Origin: Deinococcus aquaticus
Lineage (GTDB): Bacteria; Deinococcota; Deinococci; Deinococcales; Deinococcaceae
NCBI RefSeq assembly: GCF_028622095.1
Contig: NZ_CP115165.1
Span: 782,001 to 846,000 of the forward strand
Reading direction: 5' to 3'
DNA length: 64,000 nucleotides
Numbering within the stretch: the stretch's first letter is position 1; every line of letters begins with the position of its first letter. The position numbers and the translations under genes are program-made. Below, in pieces: positions 24,109-33,844 of the stretch. The notes beneath the pieces were generated by a model. It made no database searches. It worked only from the letters and a program-made list of their open reading frames with translations, and was not told where the DNA came from.

Positions 24109-24686
24109 ACCTTCATGGTGCGCGTCTGACCGGGTCCGTGCAAGACCCTGTCGCACCAGCGGGGCAGCGGCTGTCAAGCAGACCTGCCTGCCCGAGGGCT
24201 CAGAACCTCATGAGTCTTTGCCGGGCGGCGACTTTCGGGGCCGGGCGTGACGGGAGCGACTTCATAAGACTGCCGGTCAGGACGGCGTTCTGGACGGCAC
24301 TTTCTCTTTCTACGGACACGCACCAAAAAATGAGCAATATGAGAGCTGGCTCATGACGCGGGTGCTGTTATACACCCGTTCGTCTATTCTGGACAGATAA
24401 ACAGACGTGAGGAGCGCACTTTTCAGGCATTCCGAACCTGCAAAAAACAAATGTGGTGAATTCGACACTCGTTTCATCCACCCGCGCCCGCAACCTGCGT
24501 ATGATCACTACCAGTTCCAACCACTCATCTTCAGGGCCGCGCCACACACGACTTTTCCGGTCGTCGTGTCAGAACCTCATCGTTCCTGACCGCCCGTGTC
24601 CGCCGCACCCAGCGCCCGCCAGCCCGGCCAGCCGGGTCCGGCGCGGCCCTGAACGCCCCACCCCGGAACGCCCCAGGAGGTCCACC
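24109..24686. other. Long intergenic region upstream of the protease pair
   Basis: This 578-bp region holds no convincing gene. It is AT-richer between about 24290 and 24500. An inverted repeat CGGGTG...CACCCG (24359-24378) and an ATGAGC...GCTCAT pair (24330-24353) are possible protein-binding sites. The 12-mer TCAGAACCTCAT occurs twice (24200-24211 and 24569-24580). A long regulated leader for the downstream extracellular protease is likely, but I could not fix a promoter. Confidence 0.5.
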
Positions 24687-26225
<1,539 letters not shown>

Positions 26226-26235
26226 ACGCATTCCC

Positions 26236-26267
26236 GGGGGACGTCCACAGCAGCGTGGGCGTCCCCC
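26236..26267 (+). terminator. Hairpin between the two protease genes
   Basis: GGGGGACG (26236-26243) pairs with CGTCCCCC (26260-26267). There is no T-run, so it may reduce rather than end transcription into the trypsin gene. Confidence 0.55.
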
Positions 26268-26314
26268 TGACCGCGCCGCCACTCGCCTCTCCCTCCCCCT
26301 GCCCGAGGTCACCC

Positions 26315-27169
26315 ATGTTCAAACCCCTGCACGCCGTCCTGACCGCCGTGGGCATGCTGGCCCTGTCCGCCTGCTCCAGCCAGACCGCCCCCAGCGCCGG
26401 GGCCGCCCTGCCCGCCGAATCGCAGACCGTGACCGGCACCACCCCCGCCTTCAGTGACCTGAGCAGCCAGATCGTGTACGGCACGGTCACCAGCGTCACC
26501 AACCGCCCCTATCAGGTCAGCGTGACCCCCAGCACCGAACTGGCCGGCGGCTGGTGCGGCGGCACCCTGATCAGCGCCAGCTGGGTCCTGACCGCCGCGC
26601 ACTGCGTGGAAGGCCAGAGCACCAGCTCCATGCGCGTCCGCGCCGGCATCAATAACCTGACCACCAGCACCGGTCAGCTGCGCAGCGCCAGCAGCATCCT
26701 GCTGTACCCGGGCCGCAGCACCAGCAGCGACGCCTACGACATCGCGCTCATCAGGGTCAGCAGCCCCTTCACGCTGGGCAGCACCGTGCAGCCCGCCGCG
26801 CTGCCCAGCAACACCGTCGAGGCCATCCTGGACGTGAACGGCAGGAGCGCCACCGTCAGCGGGTGGGGCAAGACCGAAACCGGCGCCTCCAGCCCCACCG
26901 CGCTGCGCGAGGTCACCATTCCCATCACGCCCACCGGCACCGACTGCGGCACCCGCCCCGGCAACACCATCTGCGGGAAGTACGCCAGCGGCAAGGACTC
27001 CTGCAACGGCGACAGCGGCGGCCCGCTGGCCGCCACGTACAACGGCAAGTTCTACGTGCTGGGCGCCGTCAGCTACGGCCCGACCGCCTGCCGCGGCTAC
27101 GGCGTGTACACCCGCGTGAACGGTTACATCAACTGGATCTACCAGCAGACCGGCGTCGCCGCGCAGTAA
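26315..27169 (+). CDS. Trypsin-like S1 serine protease lipoprotein
   Basis: A 284-residue secreted chymotrypsin-fold protease. The signal ends ALSAC with Cys20 as lipid site. The catalytic triad is complete: His96 (LTAAHC), Asp142 (AYDIALIRV) and Ser234 (GDSGGPL), with WVLTAAHCV and GWGK as supporting motifs and paired cysteines typical of animal-type S1 enzymes. ATG 26315 begins the lipoprotein signal. It lies 90 bp after the subtilisin gene on the same strand, so the two probably act together on extracellular protein. Confidence 0.94.
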   Translation: MFKPLHAVLTAVGMLALSACSSQTAPSAGAALPAESQTVTGTTPAFSDLSSQIVYGTVTSVTNRPYQVSVTPSTELAGGWCGGTLISASWVLTAAHCVEGQSTSSMRVRAGINNLTTSTGQLRSASSILLYPGRSTSSDAYDIALIRVSSPFTLGSTVQPAALPSNTVEAILDVNGRSATVSGWGKTETGASSPTALREVTIPITPTGTDCGTRPGNTICGKYASGKDSCNGDSGGPLAATYNGKFYVLGAVSYGPTACRGYGVYTRVNGYINWIYQQTGVAAQ

Positions 27170-27193
27170 ACCCGCGCTGACCACTCCTCTCCG

Positions 27194-27226
27194 CAGCGAA
27201 CCGAGGCTTCCCCGCCCGGTTCGCTG
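27194..27226 (+). terminator. Terminator after protease pair
   Basis: CAGCGAACCG (27194-27203) pairs with CGGTTCGCTG (27217-27226), followed by TTCTCTG. Confidence 0.75.
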
Positions 27227-27261
27227 TTCTCTGCCGGGCTGCCCCCCGCATCCGCGAGAAT

Positions 27262-27888
27262 GTGGGCGTGTCCTTCTCCACTCCGCTGACCAGCCATACC
27301 CAGGCGACCGCGCACCTGTCCCTGGACCCCGTTCTGGCCGAAGTGATCGCCCGCGTGGGTGAACTGCCGGTCCTGACGCCCACCCCGGACCCGTTCGGGA
27401 CGCTGATCCGCAGCGTGACCGGGCAGCAGCTGAGCGTGAAGGCCGCCGCCAGCATCCACGCCCGCGTGACGGACACGCTGGGCGAGGTGAACGCCGACAC
27501 GCTGCTCGCCACGAGTGGGGATACCCTGCGCGGCGCGGGCCTGTCGTGGGCAAAGGTGCGGACCGTGCAGGCCGCCGCGCAGGCCGCAAAGACCGGCGCG
27601 GTGGATTTCGCGCACCTCGCCGCGCAGGACGACGAGGACGTGATCGCGGCGCTGCTGCCGCTGCCCGGCATCGGCCGCTGGACCGCCGAGATGTTCCTGA
27701 TGTTCGCTCTGGCCCGCCCGGACGTGTTCAGCCTCGGGGACCTCGCGCTGCGCCAGGGCCTGGCCCGCCTGCACCCGCACGAGGCGCCCGCCGACGTGCT
27801 GGCCCGCTGGAGCCCGTACCGCACCCTGGCCGCCCGCTACGTCTGGGCCGACAACGCCCGCGTGAAAGCGGGCGGCCAGCCGGTGTGA
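27262..27888 (+). CDS. DNA-3-methyladenine glycosylase (AlkA-type)
   Basis: A 208-residue HhH-GPD glycosylase that removes alkylated purines in base excision repair. It shows the family core: FGTLIRSVTGQQLSVKAAASIHARV, the helix-hairpin-helix LLPLPGIGRWTAEMFLMFAL and the catalytic region PDVFSLGDLALRQGL, where the Asp in GDLALR is the expected nucleophile activator. It lacks the N-terminal beta domain of E. coli AlkA, as in compact Deinococcus enzymes. The start is GTG 27262 or GTG 27268; no Shine-Dalgarno decides. A short tandem repeat follows the stop. Confidence 0.92.
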   Translation: MGVSFSTPLTSHTQATAHLSLDPVLAEVIARVGELPVLTPTPDPFGTLIRSVTGQQLSVKAAASIHARVTDTLGEVNADTLLATSGDTLRGAGLSWAKVRTVQAAAQAAKTGAVDFAHLAAQDDEDVIAALLPLPGIGRWTAEMFLMFALARPDVFSLGDLALRQGLARLHPHEAPADVLARWSPYRTLAARYVWADNARVKAGGQPV

Positions 27889-27938
27889 TGGTTGATGGCG
27901 GATGGCGGATGGCGGATGGCGGATGGCGGATGGTCAAC
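27889..27938. repeat. Heptamer tandem repeat (GATGGCG)n
   Basis: About five tandem copies of GATGGCG follow the alkA stop, flanked by GGTTGATGG on the left and GGTCAAC on the right. Related GGTTGATGG/CCATCAACC tracts occur at 7696-7727 and 40691-40733. Confidence 0.85.
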
Positions 27939-27982
27939 AGCGTGTGCGCGGCGAACCTGCCTGCGTCAACCCCACCCAGTCC

Positions 27983-28645
27983 CTACTGCCCCCGGCGCCA
28001 CTCCTCATAGGGAATGCGGTCGATGGTGAAGGTGTCGCGGGTGTGCGCGTACGTGCCGCGCCCGCCCAGGCGGCCGATCAGGTCCAGGGCAGCGGTATCC
28101 ACGTGGTGGCGTTCGGCGTCCTGCACGGCGTCGGCGCGCATGGTCAGGCCCAGCACCTCGCCCAGGATGATGCGGGTGCGGCCGATGGTGAGGGTCTGCA
28201 CCTCGCGGCATTCCAGGGCGGCGGGCGCGGCGGCCACGCGCGGCACACGGACCTTCACGCCCGGCGTGAGCGCAATGCCCAGCGCGTCGGGTTCGGCGTG
28301 CCCGTGCGGGAAGTCGGTGGCGGTGGCGTTCATGGCGTCGGCCAGGGCGGCGCTGACCATGTTCACGGTGAACTCGCCGCCGGGCGGAATGTTCAGTGCG
28401 GTGTCCTTGGGGGTGCCGTCGGCGCGGTCACCGGGTGCGAACGCCACGACGGGCGGGTCGCTGCCCATCAGCCCGAAGAACGAGTACGGCGCGAGGTTCA
28501 CGTGCCCGTCCGCGCCGAGCGTGCCGACCCACGCGATGGGACGCGGGACGACGGTGGCGGTCAGCAGCTTGTAGCGCGCGGCGGCGGGCAGCGCGGTCAG
28601 GTCGAAGTGCTGCACGTCCGGCGGGGTGGTGGGGGCCTGGGTCAT
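27983..28645 (-). CDS. Flavin reductase-like FMN-binding protein (larger type)
   Basis: A 220-residue flavin-binding split-barrel protein. The N-terminus LTALPAAARYKLLTATVVPRPIAWVGTLGADGHVNLAPYSFFGLMGSDPPVVAFAPG matches the larger flavin reductase-like family (as in styrene monooxygenase reductase-like proteins), then GEFTVNMVSAALADAMNATATDFPHG. It binds FMN and probably transfers electrons to an unknown acceptor. TACGCT lies 6 nt before ATG 28645. It is divergent from xseB with a 29-bp shared promoter region. Confidence 0.88.
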   Translation of the reverse strand: MTQAPTTPPDVQHFDLTALPAAARYKLLTATVVPRPIAWVGTLGADGHVNLAPYSFFGLMGSDPPVVAFAPGDRADGTPKDTALNIPPGGEFTVNMVSAALADAMNATATDFPHGHAEPDALGIALTPGVKVRVPRVAAAPAALECREVQTLTIGRTRIILGEVLGLTMRADAVQDAERHHVDTAALDLIGRLGGRGTYAHTRDTFTIDRIPYEEWRRGQ

Positions 28646-28674
28646 GCGCGCAGCGTAGCGGTAGCATGCCGGTC

Positions 28675-28914
28675 ATGACTGAGCCTCAGCCCACCCCGCC
28701 CGGCCCCGTCCCGTACCGCGAGGCGTACGCACGGCTGTCCCGCATCGCGGCCGAACTGGAATCCGGCGAGGCCGACCTGGACCGCGTCCTGCCGCTGCTG
28801 GAGGAGGCCCGCGAGGCGTACGCGCAGTGCCGCGAGCGGATCGAGGCGGTGCGCGGTGTCCTGGCGGGCGACTGGGCGGACAGCGACCCGGAAGACGAAT
28901 CCGACGCTGACTAG
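28675..28914 (+). CDS. xseB: Exodeoxyribonuclease VII small subunit
   Basis: A 79-residue helical protein matching XseB, the small subunit of exonuclease VII, which degrades single-stranded DNA to oligonucleotides. The signature YREAYARLSRIAAELESGEADLDRVLPLLEEAREAYAQCRERIEAV contains the conserved LE.G...LD..L.L.E.G..L...C pattern. The large subunit XseA is not in this window. TAGCAT (28662-28667) is 7 nt before the ATG. The tail is acidic. Confidence 0.9.
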   Translation: MTEPQPTPPGPVPYREAYARLSRIAAELESGEADLDRVLPLLEEAREAYAQCRERIEAVRGVLAGDWADSDPEDESDAD

Positions 28915-28976
28915 GCAGTAGCGGGTGGGGAGTGGGTCGTGACTGACCTGCGACCCTCCCTCCCGCTGGCTACTGC
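28915..28976. terminator. Hairpin with GCAGTAGC arms between convergent genes
   Basis: GCAGTAG (28915-28921) pairs with CTACTGC (28970-28976), with G-rich and C-rich inner arms (GGGTGGGGAG and CTCCCTCCC). It separates convergent xseB and the SDR gene. Confidence 0.5.
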
Positions 28977-28988
28977 ACTTCCTGCTGG

Positions 28989-29624
28989 CTACTGCCCGCC
29001 GATGGCCTCGCGGACGGGTGTGCTGCCGCTGACGAGTTCGGTGGTCTGCCCGGCGCTGCCCGGTTGTTCCAGGGCGGCCAGAACGGCGGCGGCCACGTCG
29101 TCGCGGGGGATCATGCCGCGCGGGGCGGGCATTCCGGCACTGACCTGACCGGTGCCGGGCGTGTCGGTCAGACCGCCGGGGCGCAGGATGGTCCAGTCGA
29201 GCCTGCTGGCCTGCACGTGCGCGTCCGAGGTGGCCTTGACGCGCAGCACGGCGTTCAGGAAGGGCGGCATCTGGTCCGGGCGGTCCACGCCCATGGAACT
29301 GACGACCACCAGGCGGCGCGGGCCTCCGGTGGCGGCGCGGCCCGCGAGTTCGTCGGTCAGGGCGATCAGGGCGTCCCCGTCGATGGCCTGGTAGCGGCCG
29401 CTGGTGCCGGCCCCGGCGGCCCACACGACCGCTTCTGCGCCGTCCAGGGCGTGCTGCCAGTCGCCCGTCAGGTCGCCCAGGATGGGGACAGCGCCGTGCA
29501 GGGCGACCATGTCCGCCTGCTCCTGCGTGCGGACGAGAGCGGTGACGGCGTGACCGGCCTGCGCGGCCTGATGCACGACGCGGCGGCCAACGCCTCCGGC
29601 CGCTCCGATGACAGTGATCTTCAT
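28989..29624 (-). CDS. NAD(P)-binding atypical SDR (NmrA/SDR5-like)
   Basis: A 211-residue Rossmann-fold protein of the atypical SDR group (YwnB/YhfK-like). It starts KITVIGAAGGVGRRVVHQAAQAGHAVTALVR, the GxxGxxG cofactor loop, then AEAVVWAAGAG, LVVVSSMGVDRP and LDWTILRPGGLTD. Such proteins bind NADPH and often act as reductases or redox sensors. TAGGCT is 7 nt before ATG 29624. It stands alone and is convergent with xseB. Substrate unknown. Confidence 0.87.
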   Translation of the reverse strand: MKITVIGAAGGVGRRVVHQAAQAGHAVTALVRTQEQADMVALHGAVPILGDLTGDWQHALDGAEAVVWAAGAGTSGRYQAIDGDALIALTDELAGRAATGGPRRLVVVSSMGVDRPDQMPPFLNAVLRVKATSDAHVQASRLDWTILRPGGLTDTPGTGQVSAGMPAPRGMIPRDDVAAAVLAALEQPGSAGQTTELVSGSTPVREAIGGQ

Positions 29625-29777
29625 GCCGCCCAGCCTACGCCCGGCCCCCACGCGGGTCACTGTCGGCCCGCTCACGTTGGGCGGCAGGCGGCCTTCACGC
29701 GCTGCTTACCGTTCCGGGTGCGGCGGCCGGTCGGCCTGCGCCTCTGCGGGGGCGCGGCGGGCGTATCCTCTGCATTG

Positions 29778-30446
29778 ATGAGTGAAGTTGCCCGCCCTGA
29801 CCTGAACGGCTCCGGCTCTCCAGACCACACCGCTTCCGTTCCTGCCGCGCGTACCGCACCGGAACCCGCCGCGCCGCGCGTGATTCCGTCCGTGTACCGC
29901 TTCGTGGTGAACGTCACGTACCTGCCGGTCCTGGCGAGCGGCATGCACCTGGAAGTGCACGGCCGGGAGCACGTGCCGGTCGCGGGGACGCCGCTGGTCG
30001 TGGCGGCCAACCACGTGAGCAGCCTGGACCCGTTCCTGGTGGCGCGGGCGCTGCCGCACGGGCGATTCATGCAGTTCATGGCGAAAAAGGAACTGTTCGT
30101 GCCGCTGGTCGGGGACATCATCCGCGCCGGGGGGTCGTTCCCGGTGGACCGCAGCGGCAACGACCTGGGCGCAGTCCGCACGTCCCTGCGGATCCTGAAG
30201 GCAGGCGGCACGGTCGGCATCTTCCCGCAGGGCACGCGCGGCGGCGGCGAACTGCACGGCGGGGCGGCGCTGATCGCCGCGAAGGGCCGCGCGCCCATCC
30301 TGCCGGCCGGGATCAGCCGCGACGGGAAACGCTGGATCGTGCGCTTCGGCGAGCCCATCTCGCCGCGCGGCGGGATCAAGAGCGTCACGGCGGAACTGGG
30401 CGTGGCCCTGACGGAACTGTCCCACCCGGTCGGGCAGCCGTACTGA
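29778..30446 (+). CDS. plsC: 1-acyl-sn-glycerol-3-phosphate acyltransferase (PlsC-like)
   Basis: A 222-residue membrane-associated acyltransferase, expected to make phosphatidic acid from lysophosphatidic acid. Motif I is NHVSSLDPF (H and D catalytic), motif II GGSFPVDRS, motif III FPQGTRG and motif IV ILPAGI. Motif III has Gln where FPEGTRS has Glu, an unusual change. The N-terminal 33 residues are Pro/Ala-rich. TATCCT lies 8 nt before ATG 29778. It is alone upstream of the cobalamin riboswitch, with no operon partners. Confidence 0.9.
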   Translation: MSEVARPDLNGSGSPDHTASVPAARTAPEPAAPRVIPSVYRFVVNVTYLPVLASGMHLEVHGREHVPVAGTPLVVAANHVSSLDPFLVARALPHGRFMQFMAKKELFVPLVGDIIRAGGSFPVDRSGNDLGAVRTSLRILKAGGTVGIFPQGTRGGGELHGGAALIAAKGRAPILPAGISRDGKRWIVRFGEPISPRGGIKSVTAELGVALTELSHPVGQPY

Positions 30447-30496
30447 CGGTCGGGCACACCGTGACGGCTGTCCGGAGGCCAGGAGGCGGCGTGCGG

Positions 30497-30502
30497 TATG
30501 CT
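30497..30502 (+). promoter_or_regulatory. Putative -10 box of the cobalamin-regulated operon
   Basis: TATGCT sits immediately upstream of the riboswitch. No matching -35 hexamer is obvious, as is common here. Confidence 0.45.
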
Positions 30503-30612
30503 GGGGGGTGACGGCTGCGGGGGGAAATCCGGTGAGAGTCCGGTCCTGTCGCGCAACGGTAACCCGCCCCTGGTGGCGGTCAAGGCCGAGCACCCCCGCC
30601 GTTCACGCCTGC
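30503..30612 (+). promoter_or_regulatory. Cobalamin riboswitch
   Basis: The conserved core is visible in order: GGGAAATCCGGTGAGAGTCC, then CCTGTCGCGCAACGGTAA (the B12-box-like segment), then AAGGCCGAGCACCC. The outer GGGTGACGGC and GCCGTTCACGCC can pair as P1. It precedes btuF by about 160 nt and should repress the import operon when adenosylcobalamin is plentiful. Confidence 0.88.
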
Positions 30613-30715
30613 CCGGCACTGGGGGGGCGTGTGGCATGACCTCTCGCGGAGTAGGGGCACGCCGTGGTTGGCCCGCCCCTGGCGCGCGCCTGCCCACGGA
30701 CTGCTGATCCCTGCG

Positions 30716-30734
30716 CCGCCCCACTCCGGGGCGG
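30716..30734 (+). terminator. Expression-platform hairpin of the cobalamin riboswitch
   Basis: CCGCCCC (30716-30722) pairs with GGGGCGG (30728-30734), followed by TGTTGTCGTT, 36 nt before btuF. It fits a terminator switched by the aptamer. Confidence 0.6.
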
Positions 30735-30769
30735 TGTTGTCGTTCCGGGCGAGGGGCGAGGAGCACCCC

Positions 30770-31645
30770 ATGAACCGCACGTTTCTGATTGCAGCCCTGA
30801 CCGGCTTCCTGACCCTGGGCGGCGCGTCCGCCGCGACCACCTACCCCCTGACCCTGAAAGACGACCTGGGCCGCACCGTGACCGTGAAGGCCGAGCCCAG
30901 GCGAATCGTGAGCATGCTGCCCAGCACCAGCGAGACGCTGTGCGCCATCGCGGCCTGCGAGAAGCTGGTGGGCGTGGACGCGTACAGCGACTACCCGCAG
31001 GCGGTCACGAAACTGCCGAAGATGGGCGGCCTGTACGACCCGAACATTGAGGCGATCATCGCGCAGAAACCGGACCTGGTGCTGGTCAGTCAGTACGGGA
31101 AGCTGGAGGGGCCGCTGACGCAGGCGGGCATCACGGTGGTGGCCGTGAACCCGGAAACGTACGACGAGGTGTTCAGCAAGACCCTGACGCTGGGCCGCAT
31201 CGTGAACCGCGAGGCGCAGGCGCGGGGGCTGGTGACCCGCATGAAGAGCGACATTGCCCGCGTGGAGATCCTGACGAAGAACGTGGTGCGCAAGCCCACC
31301 GCTTACCTGGAGATCGACCCCACGCCGTACTCGGTCGGCCCGAACTCGTTCATGGGCGTGCTGCTGACCAAGGCAGGCGCGCGGAACATCATTCCGGCCA
31401 GCATGGGCGACTTCCCGAAAGTGGACCCGGAATTCATCGTGAAGGCCAACCCGCAGCTGATCCTGGGCGTGGATGCCAGAACGGCGGGTGCGCGGCCCGG
31501 CTGGAACAGCATCAGTGCACTGAAGACCGGGCGGGTCGTGAGCATCCCGGACGAGCTGAACACCATGCTGGGCCGCCCCGGTCCGCGCCTGCCGCAGGCG
31601 CTGCGCGGCCTGGCGAAGATCGTTCACCCGGAACTGTTCAAGTAA
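30770..31645 (+). CDS. btuF: Cobalamin ABC transporter substrate-binding protein
   Basis: A 291-residue periplasmic-type binding protein of the BtuF/FecB class. The signal peptide MNRTFLIAALTGFLTLGGASA has an ASA site and no lipobox. Mature motifs are RRIVSMLPSTSETLCAIAACEKLVGVDAYSDYP (typical cobalamin-binding start), PNIEAIIAQKPDLVLVSQY and a C-terminal lobe with PNSFMGVLLTKAGARNI. The cobalamin riboswitch upstream supports vitamin B12 as ligand. A GAGGAG box precedes the ATG by 8 nt. It heads the btuFCD-ferredoxin operon. Confidence 0.92.
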   Translation: MNRTFLIAALTGFLTLGGASAATTYPLTLKDDLGRTVTVKAEPRRIVSMLPSTSETLCAIAACEKLVGVDAYSDYPQAVTKLPKMGGLYDPNIEAIIAQKPDLVLVSQYGKLEGPLTQAGITVVAVNPETYDEVFSKTLTLGRIVNREAQARGLVTRMKSDIARVEILTKNVVRKPTAYLEIDPTPYSVGPNSFMGVLLTKAGARNIIPASMGDFPKVDPEFIVKANPQLILGVDARTAGARPGWNSISALKTGRVVSIPDELNTMLGRPGPRLPQALRGLAKIVHPELFK

Positions 31646-31649
31646 GCCG

Positions 31650-32669
31650 GTGGAGGCCGCCGCGAGTGACCGCCGGGGAGCGGCCGGTGCCCTGGCGCTG
31701 CCCCTGAAGACGGCCGGGCTGGTGCTGCTGCTGATCTCGGCGGTGGTGCTGGGCACCGGGCTGGGCAGCGTGAACGTGCCACCCGGCGAGGTGCTGGGCG
31801 CGCTGTGGCGCGGCCTGACCGGTCAGGCCCTGGCCGGGAACGACGTGATCGTGTGGCAGATCCGCCTGCCGCGCGTGGTGATGGGCGTGCTGGTGGGCGC
31901 CAGCCTCAGCGTGTGCGGGGGCGCGTTTCAGGGCGTGTTCCGCAACCCGCTGGCCGACCCGTACCTGCTGGGCGTGGCGAGCGGCAGCGCGCTGGGCGCC
32001 ACCATCGCCATCGTGGCGGGCTGGCCGCGCACCCTGATTCCGGTGACGGCGCTGCTGCTGGCGCTGGCCGCCGTGACCTGCACGCTGGCCCTGGCGCGCG
32101 AGGGCCGCCGCTTTCCGCCGAACCGCCTGATCCTGGCGGGCGTGGTGGTGGGCAGCGTCCTGAGCGCGGCCACCACGGCGCTGATCCTGCGCGGCGAGGA
32201 CCGCGCGCGGCAGGTGCTGGCGTACACGCTGGGCGACCTGGGCTTCAGCGGCTGGCCGGACGTGCTGACGGTCCTGCCGTACGCGGCGCTGGGCGGCGGG
32301 GCGCTGCTGCTGCTGGCCCGCGCGCTGGACACGCTGCAACTGGGGGAACTCACGGCCCGCAGCCTGGGCGTGCCGGTCGAGCGGCTGCGGCTGATCACGG
32401 TCGTGGCGGCCAGCGTCGCCACGGCGGGCGCGGTGGCGTACGTGGGCGTGATCGGATTCGTGGGATTGATCGTGCCGCACGTGGTGCGGCTGATGTTCGG
32501 CCCCGGGCACCGGACGCTGCTGCCGCTCTCGGCGCTGCTGGGCGGGGCGCTGCTGGTGTACGCGGACCTGCTGGCCCGCACCACGCCCCTGTCGCAGGTG
32601 GGGATCGTGACCACGCTGCTGGGCGGGCCGTTCTTCCTGTGGCTGCTGAGGCGGCAATCCAGTGAGTAG
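31650..32669 (+). CDS. btuC: Cobalamin ABC transporter permease
   Basis: A 339-residue FecCD/BtuC-type permease with about ten membrane helices. Hallmarks are IRLPRVVMGVLVGASLSVCGGAFQGVFRNPLADPYLLGVASGSALGA, the ATPase-contacting NPLADP region, and late VAYVGVIGFVGLIVPHVVRLMFGPGHRTLLPLSALLGGALLVYADLLAR. GTG 31650, 4 bp after btuF, is the likely start, with no clear ribosome binding site. The stop overlaps the btuD start. Vitamin B12 import is inferred from the riboswitch and BtuF. Confidence 0.93.
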   Translation: MEAAASDRRGAAGALALPLKTAGLVLLLISAVVLGTGLGSVNVPPGEVLGALWRGLTGQALAGNDVIVWQIRLPRVVMGVLVGASLSVCGGAFQGVFRNPLADPYLLGVASGSALGATIAIVAGWPRTLIPVTALLLALAAVTCTLALAREGRRFPPNRLILAGVVVGSVLSAATTALILRGEDRARQVLAYTLGDLGFSGWPDVLTVLPYAALGGGALLLLARALDTLQLGELTARSLGVPVERLRLITVVAASVATAGAVAYVGVIGFVGLIVPHVVRLMFGPGHRTLLPLSALLGGALLVYADLLARTTPLSQVGIVTTLLGGPFFLWLLRRQSSE

Positions 32670-33474
32670 GCCCATGCAGAGCCCGGTCAGCAGTCCGGAC
32701 CGGCTGGTGGCGCACGACGTGCACGTGCAGGCCGGGTCGTTCCCGGCGGTGCGGGGCGTCACGGTGGCCTTCGCGCCGGGCGAGTTCACGGCCGTGATCG
32801 GCCCGAACGGCGCGGGGAAAAGTACGCTGCTGCGCGCCGTGACCGGCCTGACCCCCGTCACGCGCGGCGAAGTGCGGCTGGCGGACCGCCCACTGCGGAG
32901 CTGGAGCCGCGCGCAGCGGTCACGGGCACTGGCGTTCCTGGCGCAGAGCGAGGGCCTGCCGGCCGCCGCGCGCGTGCGGGACGTGGTCGCCCTGGGGCGC
33001 GGCGCGGGCGAGTGGCGCTTTGGTCTGCTGCCCCGTTCCCCCTGGACCGCCGAGGACGAGGCCGCCGTGGACGCCGCGCTGGACCGCACGGACACCCGCC
33101 GCTTCGAGGACCGGCGCGTGTCGGAACTGTCGGGCGGCGAGGCGCAGCGCGTGGCCCTGGCCCGCGCGCTGGCCGCGCAACCCCGGTTCCTGCTGCTGGA
33201 CGAACCCACCAACCACCTGGACCTCGCGTACGCGCTGGACGTGGTGCGGTACCTGCGCTGCGAGGTGGCCGGGGGGCTGGGCGTCGTGGCGGTCCTGCAC
33301 GACCTGAACCTCGCGGCCCGCGCCGACCGGCTGGTGCTGCTACACGCCGGGCAGGTCCTGGCCAGCGGGCGGCCCGCCGAGGTACTGACGCCCGCGCACC
33401 TGCACGCGGCGTACGGGGTGCGGGTCAGGGTGGTGCAGGACTCAGACCGCCTGCTGGTTATCCCCGAGGATTAG
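32662..33474 (+). CDS. btuD: Cobalamin ABC transporter ATPase
   Basis: A 270-residue ABC ATPase energising BtuC. Walker A GPNGAGKST, Q-loop LAQSEG, signature [15 protein letters not shown], Walker B FLLLDEPTNHLD and switch His in LHDLNLAARADR are intact. The pattern matches FecE/BtuD importers. GTG 32662 overlaps the btuC stop by 8 bp; ATG 32674 is an alternative. The ferredoxin gene follows after 4 bp. Confidence 0.93.
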   Translation: MSRPMQSPVSSPDRLVAHDVHVQAGSFPAVRGVTVAFAPGEFTAVIGPNGAGKSTLLRAVTGLTPVTRGEVRLADRPLRSWSRAQRSRALAFLAQSEGLPAAARVRDVVALGRGAGEWRFGLLPRSPWTAEDEAAVDAALDRTDTRRFEDRRVSELSGGEAQRVALARALAAQPRFLLLDEPTNHLDLAYALDVVRYLRCEVAGGLGVVAVLHDLNLAARADRLVLLHAGQVLASGRPAEVLTPAHLHAAYGVRVRVVQDSDRLLVIPED

Positions 33475-33478
33475 GGCG

Positions 33479-33820
33479 ATGTCTGCCAAGTACTTCCGAA
33501 CGAACGGCCACCTGCTGGTCTGCCAGGGCCCCAACTGTCAGGCGCGCGGGTCGGCGCTGCTGCACAGAGCCCTGTGGAACCACCTGGAACGCGAGTCCCT
33601 GGCGTACTACAAGCGGGGCGGCACGCTGCGCCTGACCGAGAGCGGCTGCCTGGGCTCGTGCAGTTTCGGCCCGAGCCTGTGCGTGTACCGCGCCGCGCCC
33701 GGCGTGGGCCTGGAAGAAGCGTGGTACGCCGCCGTGGATTTCCCGCTGGCCGCCCGCATCGCGCAGGCCGTGCACGAGCAGGGACCGCTGCCCGCCGAGC
33801 ATCAGTACGGCCCGGAGTGA
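33479..33820 (+). CDS. Thioredoxin-like [2Fe-2S] ferredoxin
   Basis: A 113-residue protein of the thioredoxin-fold (Shethna-type) [2Fe-2S] ferredoxin family. Its cysteines are in CQGPNCQARGS near residue 15 and LTESGCLGSCSFGPSLCVY near 55, the usual cluster pattern. It closes the cobalamin import operon (ATG 33479 is 4 bp after btuD). A role in reducing cobalt of imported cobalamin is plausible but inferred only from position. No regulatory site is seen between it and btuD. Confidence 0.87.
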   Translation: MSAKYFRTNGHLLVCQGPNCQARGSALLHRALWNHLERESLAYYKRGGTLRLTESGCLGSCSFGPSLCVYRAAPGVGLEEAWYAAVDFPLAARIAQAVHEQGPLPAEHQYGPE

Positions 33821-33844
33821 GCGCGACTGGCCTCCGCTCCAGGC

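Noticed and set aside
24109..24686. Small genes in the protease upstream region
   Set aside because: Short frames there have no ribosome binding site, no hydrophobic or domain pattern, and lower GC at third positions than real genes here.
27889..27938. Heptamer tandem repeat as a CRISPR array
   Set aside because: Unit is seven bases with no spacers and no cas genes nearby.
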